Of a stretch of DNA of 51,648 bases, positions 19,377-28,775 are shown piece after piece. Origin of the DNA: Rickettsiales bacterium. GTDB taxonomy: Bacteria > Pseudomonadota > Alphaproteobacteria > Rickettsiales > Rickettsiaceae. Position 1 is the stretch's first letter. Every line of letters starts with the position of its first letter. The stretch spans positions 1 through 51,648 of the forward strand of contig CANNHR010000002.1 in assembly GCA_947505405.1 (NCBI GenBank). Reading direction: 5' to 3'. The notes beneath the pieces were generated by a model. It was not told the DNA's origin. It saw nothing but the letters and a program-made list of their open reading frames with translations, and made no database searches. A program made the translations under genes and the position numbers.

Positions 19377-20033
19377 CTAATCCGAGCCATTGGTATAGTC
19401 TTTGATTCCGGAACCTGGGAGCACAATCTCAAAATCATAAATATTTGTACCTGTGGTCTCTACAGCTTCGGCAATTGACTGCAGACCTAGCTTATCGTTT
19501 GGATTATTCACTTTTTTACCATCTAGTGTTAGAGTGGTCTGAAGCGTACCTAACATATAGTGCTCCGCGCGGATATTAACATGTGGCAGCAAATCGTGCA
19601 TTGATGGAGGATAGATTGTGATGAAGGTAAATTCACCGTTATTATTTGTCGTTGCTGTGCCATTACCAGTAAACGTAAATTCACGATTAATGTCTATTGA
19701 ACTCTTTTTTACTATATTTTTCAGTGGTTTATAAGGGTATTTACCGTTACAGCTGGCCTGCCAAATATATACTTTGGCGTCTGAAACAGGGACACAATTC
19801 TGATCTAGCACTCTCCCATGTATTATTATTTTTTTGCCACAAAAGATTTCCTCTTCTCCTGCTTTTCGAAGTAAGTTATTAGATGGCTCAAACTTTTCTG
19901 GTTCATAATCATTTATAGTAATTTTAGTAACTGTACAAAAGTCCAGATTTTCAACGCTTTCTGCACAAACTAAGCTCGCAGTAAAAATAACAAAAACAGC
20001 TAGTACTAACTTAAAATGACTCATAATTACCAC
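19377..20033 (-). CDS. Secreted intradiol-dioxygenase-like (protocatechuate 3,4-dioxygenase-like) protein
   Basis: 218 aa; signal peptide, IIIHGRVLDQNCVPVSDAKVYIWQASCNGKYPY...GTATTNNNGEFTFITIYPPSM...LPHVNIRA. Confidence 0.8.
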   Translation of the reverse strand: MVIMSHFKLVLAVFVIFTASLVCAESVENLDFCTVTKITINDYEPEKFEPSNNLLRKAGEEEIFCGKKIIIHGRVLDQNCVPVSDAKVYIWQASCNGKYPYKPLKNIVKKSSIDINREFTFTGNGTATTNNNGEFTFITIYPPSMHDLLPHVNIRAEHYMLGTLQTTLTLDGKKVNNPNDKLGLQSIAEAVETTGTNIYDFEIVLPGSGIKDYTNGSD

Positions 20034-20067
20034 TTAATAAAATTATCTAACCATCTACATTAAGAAC

Positions 20068-20135
20068 GGGTCATCCTGAATTTAGTTCAGGATCTCATGC
20101 AACGGAAGAAGGTGCTGCATCAAGTTCAGCATGAC
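20068..20135. repeat. Dispersed palindromic repeat
   Basis: GTCATCCTGAATTTAGTTCAGGATCTCATGCAAC...GCATCAAGTTCAGCATGAC. Confidence 0.65.
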
Positions 20136-20198
20136 AGTAGTATGATCAACTAACAATAGCAAAATAATTACTACATAGATAGCTTACCTGAATTTCCA

Positions 20199-21947
20199 TC
20201 AATAGTTTCTCTTTTGTGGTTGATAAAAGTCCACATTATCCCTACTAATTCTGATAGGCCTTAAGAATAAAGAGGCGTTGTTTTGCACAAAACAAATAGT
20301 ATGACCCCAATATTTAGGATTGATTTCAGCAAAATCACTTCTCCAATGCGCACCTCTGCTTTCTTCTCTCCAAAGCGCTGACTTTATCGTAGCCTTAGCT
20401 GATAAAATCATATTACCTAACTCTAAATAATGCTGAAGCTCTAAGTTCCATTGCAGTGACTTATCTTTAATACCAATTTTATCATATTCTTCTTCTATAC
20501 TCGTGATATCTTTCAAAGCTTGGGTAAGACCATCATACGATCTAAATACCCCTACATGCCTACTCATAGTGCTTTTTAATTGCTGCACCATTGAGTCAAT
20601 ATCACAAGCTTTTCTAGCAAAAATCTTTTTGAATTTATCGATATTTTTATGCGTTGTTGAACTAAAAATTTCTTGTTTATCCCTATTTTCTAGAGAATCC
20701 ACTGCTTTTTTTGCAAATACAACTAGATCAAGCAACGAATTGCACCCCAAACGCCCTGCTCCATGCACTGAAATACACGCAGCTTCTCCTATTGCATATA
20801 AGGACTCAACTTTATGCTCTATTTCACCATCGTACCTAACGACCTGACAATTACTATCAGTTGGTATGCCTCCCATGGTATAATGAGACGCTGGAGCAAT
20901 AGGTATAAGGTCTATACTTGCGTTAATTTTGGCAAATTCTATGCAATTCTCAAAAACCGTTGGTAGTTTTTCAACTATTTCATGTTCTGATAAATGTCTT
21001 AAATCAAGAAAGACATGATCTTTATCTTCACCACACCCTCTTCCTTCATTTATTTCAGTTGCAATGGCTCTGGCAACAACGTCTCTAGCAGCCAGCTCTT
21101 TAAATTTGGGAGCATATTTCAGCATGAATCGCTCGCCAAGCGAGTTAAGTAATATTCCTCCCGCTGACCTTGCCGCCTCAGTAATCAAGACTCCCACTTT
21201 ATTAAGAGCAGTTGGGTGAAACTGAACAAATTCCATATCCTGCAGGGGAATACCTGCCCTAACTACTAGCCCATTACCATCACCAGTGCACACTGATGAT
21301 GATGTTGCAGTAGCATACATTTGGCTGCTGCCCCCTGTAGCAATGATTGTATTTTTTGCATTAATTACATTTATGGATCCATTTTCAATATCCCAACATA
21401 CTACTCCATTACACTGATCATTTTCACAAATCAAATCTAGCACAAAATTATAGTTATGAAACGTGACGTTTCTGGTGATCGCTTCTTCATAAAGCTTATG
21501 CATTATTGAATGCCCAGTCCTATCTTTTGCAAAGCATGCACGGTGCGCAAAGGTTCCCTTACCGTACTCTGTGCTCTGACCACCATATATTTTTTGGTCA
21601 ATGGTGCCATTTGTCATTCGATCGAATTCAACTCCTAATTCACTAAGCATGTTTATCACATCTGGAGCACCCCTGCACATTTCTTCAACTGAGTCCTGAT
21701 CAGCCAACCAGTCCGAGGCTTTTATAGTGTCATAAGCATGCCAGCGCCAATCGTCTGGAGCCACATTACCAAGGCTTGCATTAATCCCACCCTGAGCAGC
21801 TATTGTATGACTTTTCAATGGATGGACTTTACTCACAATAGCTACACTGAGGCCCCTTCGCGTTGCAAAAATTGCTGCAGCAAGTCCAGAACCTCCAGAA
21901 CCCACAATTAGCACATCATAAAAATGATTCTTTACGTTTAAATCCAT
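20199..21947 (-). CDS. sdhA: Succinate dehydrogenase flavoprotein subunit
   Basis: Start chosen at [25 protein letters not shown] (ORF extends to 22058); [40 protein letters not shown]. Confidence 0.97.
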   Translation of the reverse strand: MDLNVKNHFYDVLIVGSGGSGLAAAIFATRRGLSVAIVSKVHPLKSHTIAAQGGINASLGNVAPDDWRWHAYDTIKASDWLADQDSVEEMCRGAPDVINMLSELGVEFDRMTNGTIDQKIYGGQSTEYGKGTFAHRACFAKDRTGHSIMHKLYEEAITRNVTFHNYNFVLDLICENDQCNGVVCWDIENGSINVINAKNTIIATGGSSQMYATATSSSVCTGDGNGLVVRAGIPLQDMEFVQFHPTALNKVGVLITEAARSAGGILLNSLGERFMLKYAPKFKELAARDVVARAIATEINEGRGCGEDKDHVFLDLRHLSEHEIVEKLPTVFENCIEFAKINASIDLIPIAPASHYTMGGIPTDSNCQVVRYDGEIEHKVESLYAIGEAACISVHGAGRLGCNSLLDLVVFAKKAVDSLENRDKQEIFSSTTHKNIDKFKKIFARKACDIDSMVQQLKSTMSRHVGVFRSYDGLTQALKDITSIEEEYDKIGIKDKSLQWNLELQHYLELGNMILSAKATIKSALWREESRGAHWRSDFAEINPKYWGHTICFVQNNASLFLRPIRISRDNVDFYQPQKRNY

Positions 21948-21964
21948 ATGAATATTGTTCAATC

Positions 21965-22102
21965 TTGAATCTTTAAACGCTAGTTTTGAATAAGATTTTT
22001 GATAAAATAGCGCCCCTATTTTGAGAAAAATGTGTTTTTTACAGCAAAAAAGGGACAAAATAGCGCATATTTCTTATTCAAAACTAGCGTTTAAACATTC
22101 AA
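21965..22102. repeat. Long inverted repeat in sdhA / FKBP-like divergent intergenic region
   Basis: Left 21965-21995 and right 22072-22102, 30/31 complementary (24 bp core TTTAAACGCTAGTTTTGAATAAGA perfect). Confidence 0.9.
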
Positions 22103-22146
22103 TTGTTATAATTTATGCTACAGAATATAGAACATTACGTAAAATT

Positions 22147-23142
22147 ATGCAAAAATTCCTGACACTAATAATTACGGGTGCCATCATTTACATGATATTT
22201 CAGCAAAGCATAGACTCTATGAAAGCGCCGGAAAGCCTAAGGAAACCAGAAACTCCTGGCCAAGAAGAAAAGCCATCCGAACTTGGTGGAACCTTTATTG
22301 AAAAAACTATTTCTAGTGTTTTATTAAACGTTTTAAAAACTGACGAAGGAAGATTATTCCTAGAAAGCCTTATTCAGCCAATGAATAAAGCAGTTGCCGG
22401 GTCTGGAGCAGGTTTTGAAATGAACAGCGATAAATTTATCAATTCTTTATTCAAAATAAGTACTTTCGGCGATGGAGAAAAGGGCCCAGCTTCTTGTGGA
22501 CATATTGTTACAGTTCAGTATAAAATACTAACTTTAACCAATGCTCTTCTTGAAGAAAATACCGCTACATTTCCTCTTGGTTCTAATAAAATAGCACCGG
22601 GGTTAGACGCCATAATTGTTGGCATGAAAACAGGCCAAACTCGCCAAGCTACAATTTCTAGCAAATATTTCCCAGAGACCGCCTCCAATAAACTAAGTGC
22701 TTTTAAGGTGAATGTCTTACTGAAAGAAATAATGCCAGAAAATTTTGTTGATAATAATGTCAAAATATTTGATGATCAACTCTCTTATAAAATTCCACTA
22801 TTTTGCGGCGGGAAAGCTGTTTATGATGCAAAAATAACCAAGCTCAGCAATGGAAAAGTGATTTATAGTTCTATAGATACTGGCAAAAAAATTAGTATGC
22901 AAATAGGAAATTTAACTTACCCAATGATTTTTTCACATTCCCTACACAATAAAATTCCTATAGGAAATAGAACTGTAATTGCTAAGGGAAAATTATTTAA
23001 ATCATACGCATCAAATTTCAGCACCATATTCCCTGAAACTACACTACCTGAAGACGAATATTTTATGGTTGAGTTCTTTAATTTTGATAACCAAATGTTG
23101 ACACCAAAAACAACTCTTGATCAGCTTCAAGCGTTGCAATAG
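22147..23142 (+). CDS. FKBP-type peptidyl-prolyl isomerase-like membrane/periplasmic protein
   Basis: Start chosen at MQKFLTLIITGAIIYMIF; GDGEKGPASCGHIVTVQYKILTLTN...APGLDAIIVGMKTGQTRQATI resembles an FKBP core. Confidence 0.6.
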   Translation: MQKFLTLIITGAIIYMIFQQSIDSMKAPESLRKPETPGQEEKPSELGGTFIEKTISSVLLNVLKTDEGRLFLESLIQPMNKAVAGSGAGFEMNSDKFINSLFKISTFGDGEKGPASCGHIVTVQYKILTLTNALLEENTATFPLGSNKIAPGLDAIIVGMKTGQTRQATISSKYFPETASNKLSAFKVNVLLKEIMPENFVDNNVKIFDDQLSYKIPLFCGGKAVYDAKITKLSNGKVIYSSIDTGKKISMQIGNLTYPMIFSHSLHNKIPIGNRTVIAKGKLFKSYASNFSTIFPETTLPEDEYFMVEFFNFDNQMLTPKTTLDQLQALQ

Positions 23143-23204
23143 TAATTAAATATTGGTAAATGCGATTCTGCAAGAGAAATTAGGCAACACAGAGCGTCAT
23201 CTCT

Positions 23205-23390
23205 CGTGTATGACTAATAATCGTCATGGCAGGAGCCTGGAAGACGACGTGGCAGAGGGAGTCCTGAACTTGATTGAAGCTTGCGCCTGCCTTCGTTTTA
23301 AGTCATCCTGAATTTAATTCAGGATCTCGAGCAACAAGGCCGTCATGAGGATATACCGGGTCGAGCCCGGCATAACTGAAAGGGTAACTG
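23205..23390. repeat. Composite dispersed palindromic repeats
   Basis: Contains CCTGAACTTGATTGAAGCTTGCGCCTGCCTTCGTTTTAAGTCATCCTGAATTTAATTCAGGATCTCGAGCAAC, reverse-oriented relative to 8829-8920. Confidence 0.7.
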
Positions 23391-23400
23391 GTACAAAATT

Positions 23401-26277
23401 TTAAGACGTGAGTGAACGGATACTCATACACTGTTTTAAGTATCTTCCAGTATGGCTCTCATGACAGGCGGCCACTACTTCAGGGGTACCGTGAACCACT
23501 ACCAGACCGCCCTTATCACCTCCTTCTGGACCTATATCGATGATATAGTCCGCTGTCTTAATTACTTCCATATTATGCTCAATAACAACAACCGTGTTAC
23601 CTTTATCAACTAATTTATGCAGAACCATGAGTAGTTTTTTGATATCGTCAACATGTAATCCTGTTGTTGGCTCATCTAAAATGTACAGTGTCTTGCCAGT
23701 TGAGCGTTTTGAAAGTTCTTTAGCTAGCTTTACCCTTTGTGCCTCTCCACCAGATAATGTAGTCGCAGATTGGCCAATTTTAATGTATCCAAGCCCCACC
23801 TCTTTGAGAGTAGCAAGTTTTTCGTATATTGCTGGCACTTTTTTGAAAAATTCAGTAGCGTCTTCAACAGTCATATCAAGCACATCAGCAATATTTTTAC
23901 CATTATATTTTACTTCTAGAGTTTCACGATTGTAACGCTTACTATTACAAACATCACAATTTATGTAAACATCAGGCAGAAAATGCATTTCAATCTTAAC
24001 CAAACCATCGCCTTGACATGCTTCACAACGTCCACCTTTGACATTAAAGGAAAAACGACCCACTTTATAACCTCTAATTTTCGATTCAGGTAGCTCTGTA
24101 AACCAATCGCGAATTGGTGTAAACGCTCCTGTATAGGTGGCTGGATTTGATCTAGGGGTTCTGCCGATAGGCGATTGATTAATATCAATAACCTTATCGA
24201 TATGTTCAAGACCAGTAATCGACTTGTACTCTCCAGGATAAATTTTAGAACTTGGTTCAAGATATTTAAGAGCTGCTTTATAAAATGTATGAATCACTAG
24301 ACTTGACTTGCCGCTACCAGAAACACCAGTTATTGCGGTAAAGGTACCAAGCTTAATGGTCATCGTCAAATTTTGGAGGTTATTTACATCTGCACCAGTT
24401 AAAATTATTTCCTTTCCCTCGTGACCTTCCCTGATTTTATCAGGTATTGGAATATATTTCCTACCACTCAAATACTGTCCGGTAATGCTATCAGGTGACT
24501 TCATGATTTCTTCTGGCGTACCTTGAGCAACAATTCTTCCGCCGTGAATTCCGGCACCAGGACCTACGTCAATTATATGCTCAGACTCAAGCATTGTTTC
24601 ATCATCGTGCTCAACAACAATCACCGTATTACCAAGGTCACGCAAGTTCTTAAGAGTTGCAATGAGACGAGCATTATCACGCTGATGCAAACCAATTGAT
24701 GGTTCATCAAGGACATATAAAACACCACTCAACCCACAACCAATCTGAGAAGCAAGTCTTATTCTCTGACTCTCTCCTCCAGAAAGCGTTCCGGATTCTC
24801 TAGATAAACTTAAATAATCAAGCCCCACATTATTGAGAAATTTTAACCTTTCTTGAATCTCTTTAACCACTCGAGTAGCAATTTGCTTTTGCTTTGTATT
24901 TAGTTTTGAATCAATATTTTCAAACCAATGCTGTGCTTCATGAATTGTTTTAGACGCAACCTGGCCAATATTAAGATTATCCACTTTTACGCATAACGAT
25001 TCTTGCTTAAGCCTATAACCATTACATACAGAGCAATCATGTTTTGACATGAATCGATGTAACTCTTCTCGCATCCAAGATGCATCTGTTTTTTTATATT
25101 TTGCTTCTAGACTTGGTATAATACCGGCAAAAATCTGATCAACAATTTCGCTTTTCCTATCATCATTATACTCAAAACTTATAATTTCGTCACATGAGCC
25201 ATAAAATAAGACTTTTCTTACTTTGTCAGAAAGCTGTGCAAATGGAGTCGAGAGCTTAAATTGGTAATGCTTTGCAAGCGATTCGAGTGTATCAATAAAA
25301 AACTTTGAAGAAGATTTGCTCCAAGGAACAATTGCTCCGTCTTTGATACTGATAGTATCATTAGGCACAATAAGCTGCTCATCAAAAAAGGATTCTTTAC
25401 CTATTCCTTCACACGAAGTGCAAGCGCCAAATGGGCTATTAAAAGAAAAAATTCTCGGTTCAATCTCTTCTAACTGGAAGCCAGATTCGGGGCAAGAATA
25501 TTTTTCTGAAAGGGTAATACGTTCTCCATCCTTATATTGCGTATTATGATTTACCGGCAGCGAAGAAATTTCAATATACGTAATGCCTTCGCCAAGAGCC
25601 AAAGAAGCTTCTAGACTTTCGGCTACTCTATTTCCAAGTGAATCAGAAATCACTAATCTATCGATAACAACTTCTATCGTATGCTTTTTATTTTTATCAA
25701 TTTTAGGCAATTCATCTATATTACAAAGTTCTCCATTAAGATATACCCTCTGATAACCATGTTTAAGTAAATTAGCTATCTCCCTCCTAAATTCGCCTTT
25801 TTGACCACGCACCATAGGAGAAAGAATATATAGTTTTGTTCCTTCAGGTAAACTGCATACTATATCTACCATCTCCGAAACTGATTGACTTTTTATTGGT
25901 AAACCAGTAGCAGGTGAGTATGGAACTCCAATCCTTGCATATAAAAGCCTCAAATAATCATAAATTTCAGTGATTGTTCCAACTGTTGATCGAGGGTTTT
26001 TAGATGTAGTCTTTTGATCAATAGCAATAGCTGGAGAAAGGCCAGATATCGATTCTACGTTTGGTTTGTTCTGCAGATGTAAAAACTGCCTAGCATACGA
26101 CGATAAGCTTTCAACATACCGCCTTTGACCTTCAGCGTATATAGTATCAAACGCAAGGGATGACTTACCAGATCCACTAAGCCCAGTTATAACAACAAAT
26201 TTGTTTCTAGGAATATCAACATTAATATCCTTGAGATTGTGCTCTTTTGCACCACGTACTTTGATATATTCTTGCAT
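23401..26277 (-). CDS. uvrA: UvrABC system protein A
   Basis: 958 aa; [53 protein letters not shown], zinc-finger CxxC clusters. Confidence 0.98.
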   Translation of the reverse strand: MQEYIKVRGAKEHNLKDINVDIPRNKFVVITGLSGSGKSSLAFDTIYAEGQRRYVESLSSYARQFLHLQNKPNVESISGLSPAIAIDQKTTSKNPRSTVGTITEIYDYLRLLYARIGVPYSPATGLPIKSQSVSEMVDIVCSLPEGTKLYILSPMVRGQKGEFRREIANLLKHGYQRVYLNGELCNIDELPKIDKNKKHTIEVVIDRLVISDSLGNRVAESLEASLALGEGITYIEISSLPVNHNTQYKDGERITLSEKYSCPESGFQLEEIEPRIFSFNSPFGACTSCEGIGKESFFDEQLIVPNDTISIKDGAIVPWSKSSSKFFIDTLESLAKHYQFKLSTPFAQLSDKVRKVLFYGSCDEIISFEYNDDRKSEIVDQIFAGIIPSLEAKYKKTDASWMREELHRFMSKHDCSVCNGYRLKQESLCVKVDNLNIGQVASKTIHEAQHWFENIDSKLNTKQKQIATRVVKEIQERLKFLNNVGLDYLSLSRESGTLSGGESQRIRLASQIGCGLSGVLYVLDEPSIGLHQRDNARLIATLKNLRDLGNTVIVVEHDDETMLESEHIIDVGPGAGIHGGRIVAQGTPEEIMKSPDSITGQYLSGRKYIPIPDKIREGHEGKEIILTGADVNNLQNLTMTIKLGTFTAITGVSGSGKSSLVIHTFYKAALKYLEPSSKIYPGEYKSITGLEHIDKVIDINQSPIGRTPRSNPATYTGAFTPIRDWFTELPESKIRGYKVGRFSFNVKGGRCEACQGDGLVKIEMHFLPDVYINCDVCNSKRYNRETLEVKYNGKNIADVLDMTVEDATEFFKKVPAIYEKLATLKEVGLGYIKIGQSATTLSGGEAQRVKLAKELSKRSTGKTLYILDEPTTGLHVDDIKKLLMVLHKLVDKGNTVVVIEHNMEVIKTADYIIDIGPEGGDKGGLVVVHGTPEVVAACHESHTGRYLKQCMSIRSLTS

Positions 26278-26421
26278 AAGCCTCTAGAGCAATAAAAACT
26301 TTGAAGTAGTATTATAGGCGGCAAAAACAGGTTATTGCAATAGCAATTATATTTTTGTTTGAAGATAGGATATTATATGATATAGCTTGTATTTATTCTG
26401 GTAATTTTTTATGGTTTTGTA

Positions 26422-26868
26422 ATGGCAGGCAGTCTGAATAAAGTAATTCTAATTGGAAATTTGGGTAAAGACCCAGAAATAAGAACCACCAGTGATGGTA
26501 GGGAACTGGCAAATTTTAGTCTTGCTACAAGCGAAAGTTGGAAAGACAAAGTTACAGGCGAGAGAAAAGATAAAACCGAGTGGCATAGAATTGTAGTTTT
26601 TAACGAGGGATTAGTCCGCATCATAAAAAGTTATGTAAAAAAAGGAAGCAAACTTTACATTGAAGGTCAACTTCAAACTAGAAAATGGGTGGATAATGAT
26701 AATCAAGAACGTTATACTACAGAAATAGTCCTTCAAAACTACAATTCTAGCTTGATATTACTTGATACGAAAGGCGAAGCGTCAACAGACTCTTATGCCG
26801 GAAATAATACCAAACCAAGCTCTACAAATTTTGACAATAGTGACTTAGATGATGAAATACCTTTCTAA
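26422..26868 (+). CDS. ssb: Single-stranded DNA-binding protein
   Basis: 148 aa; MAGSLNKVILIGNLGKDPEIRTTSDGRELANFSLATSESW; acidic DDEIPF tail. Confidence 0.97.
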   Translation: MAGSLNKVILIGNLGKDPEIRTTSDGRELANFSLATSESWKDKVTGERKDKTEWHRIVVFNEGLVRIIKSYVKKGSKLYIEGQLQTRKWVDNDNQERYTTEIVLQNYNSSLILLDTKGEASTDSYAGNNTKPSSTNFDNSDLDDEIPF

Positions 26869-27685
26869 TATTAGACTTCTTTTTCTGCTGCTTTTAGCGG
26901 CTATTTTCTTATCGGGATGTAAAACCGTTACATATGGCCATGAGCCCGGTTCTGTTGGTGATATGTATGGCTTTAGAAAAGTCCTAGTAAAGGGTGGCGA
27001 TTTTTGGATAACTACTTACCAAAGAATTGCCAATAAGCATGACCCATTTGTGTTCTATATTGAAGGTGACGGCGCTGCTTTTAATGGTAAGTTCCGTGTT
27101 TCAAAAGATCCTACACCTAGAAGACAGATGTTTATAAACCTTGCCGCGATGGATGAGCGACCAAATGTTGTTTATATAGCACGGCCATGTCAGTATACTC
27201 CAATGCACATGAACCCCAAATGTTCAAATCAATATTGGACGAATAAACGGTTGTCAGATGATTCTGTGTATGCGATAAATGATGTAATTAACAGCATAAA
27301 TAATAAACAAAAGTTTAGCTTGATTGGATACTCGGGCGGTGGCGGTATTGCTGTACTTATCGCTGCAAGAAATCACATGGTTGGTAATATCATTACGCTT
27401 GCTGGTAATCTTGATCATAAAGCGTTTACCACTCATCATAACGTAACGCCTATGATAGGGTCCCTAAATCCAATTGATTATGCAAGTCAAGTCAAACATA
27501 TACCGCAACTTCATCTATCTGGCGGAAAAGATACTATCATGCCGCCATTTATTGCAGATAAATTTGTTCAAAAAGCCTCTTCTTCTTGTGTAAAGCAACA
27601 AATATTTGAAGATGCATCGCACAAAGATGGATGGAAAAAACTCTGGGAATATATATATACCAAACCAATCAAATGCTACAATTAG
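26849..27685 (+). CDS. Alpha/beta-hydrolase lipoprotein
   Basis: 278 aa; lipobox LSGC, FVFYIEGDGAAF, FSLIGYSGGGGIAVLIAA nucleophile elbow, LSGGKDTIMPP, DASHKDGW; overlaps ssb by 20 nt. Confidence 0.8.
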   Translation: MMKYLSNIRLLFLLLLAAIFLSGCKTVTYGHEPGSVGDMYGFRKVLVKGGDFWITTYQRIANKHDPFVFYIEGDGAAFNGKFRVSKDPTPRRQMFINLAAMDERPNVVYIARPCQYTPMHMNPKCSNQYWTNKRLSDDSVYAINDVINSINNKQKFSLIGYSGGGGIAVLIAARNHMVGNIITLAGNLDHKAFTTHHNVTPMIGSLNPIDYASQVKHIPQLHLSGGKDTIMPPFIADKFVQKASSSCVKQQIFEDASHKDGWKKLWEYIYTKPIKCYN

Positions 27686-27712
27686 TATAATAAAAAATTA
27701 TGGGTAAATTTT

Positions 27713-28399
27713 ATGTTAGAAGTACAAAAGAATAAAAAATTTAAATACTACGATATAATTGCAATTACTTTTATTACTTGACTTATAACGGCAAATTTAG
27801 GAGCCACTAAACTTTGGCAAATTGGATCGCTTACGTTACCTGGTGGCATTCTTGTTTTTCCTATGTTGTATGTGTTAAATGATATATTAACTGAGGTATA
27901 TGGTTTTACCGCAAGTAGACGGGTAATTTGGCTTGCATTATTTAGCAATCTTTTTCTAACCATAGTACTATATATTGTTGTTTATTTACCTCCTTCCGAT
28001 CACTGGAGTAATCAAGAAGCTTTTGTTCAAATTTTTTCTTTAGCACCAAGGATATTTATTGCCTCTCTTAGCAGTTATTTTATTGGTGAATTACTCAATG
28101 CATCAGTTATATCAACCATGAAAATAATGCTTGAGGGACGTAATTTTGCTCTGCGAGCAATATTAAGTACTTGTGTTGGCGCTTTTATAGAAACAACCAT
28201 TTTTGCAAGCATTGCCTTTGGGTTAAAACTTCCAGCAAGCTATCTTTTATCAATGATTTTTACTCTTACTGCACTTAAAGTTTTATATGAACTAGCGGTG
28301 TTGCCGCTAACAGTCAAAGTTACCCGCTATTTAAAAGTAGTTGAAAATATGGATTCATATGAAAAGCCATCTTGGCGCGGAGTTATGGGATGGTCTTGA
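27713..28399 (+). pseudogene. YhhQ/VUT-family queuosine precursor transporter with in-frame TGA at codon 23
   Basis: MLEVQKNKKFKYYDIIAITFIT*LITANLGATKLWQIGSLTLPGGILVFPMLYVLNDILTEVYGFTASRRVIW...; TGA at 27779-27781; remainder intact (ORF 27863-28399). Confidence 0.82.
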
Positions 28400-28651
28400 T
28401 TAGTAACAAAGTTGAAAAGAAGACTTGCTTCTTTTATACATGTCGCACAGCACCCGCGTATATCTGTAGGTCTGAAATAAAGGACTACATGTGAGGTAGA
28501 GCCGTCCATAGCGAGAAGCATTTCCACACATACGTCATCAACTATGATTTAAAATAATGGCATAAAAAAAGTCATTCTGAACTTGGGCTGCGCCTGCCTT
28601 CGGCCCAGGATCTTTTTCCATCGCTCAAGATCTTCTTTCGTTGCCCGGGAT

Positions 28652-28724
28652 TGTAAAGGTTAGGTAATTCGATGACAAATTAACGATGAGAGTTAATTTG
28701 TCATCGAATTACCTAACCTTTACA
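28652..28724. repeat. Perfect 33-bp hairpin-forming inverted repeat between convergent yhhQ-like gene and ileS
   Basis: Left TGTAAAGGTTAGGTAATTCGATGACAAATTAAC (28652-28684), 7-nt loop, right 28692-28724 exact reverse complement. Confidence 0.92.
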
Positions 28725-28775
28725 CGGGATGACTTTAAAACACATACACTCATGCCGTACATCTAGATATACTTC

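Noticed and set aside
18996-19438. ORFs of 83 and 64 aa on minus strand
   Set aside because: Composed of the terC-flanking direct repeat and the 29-bp palindromic element; no protein-like signature.
27713-28399. TGA-as-Trp genetic code as explanation for the yhhQ stop
   Set aside because: TGA serves as the terminal stop of several intact genes here (e.g. the emrA-like gene at 14867-14869 and yhhQ itself at 28397-28399).
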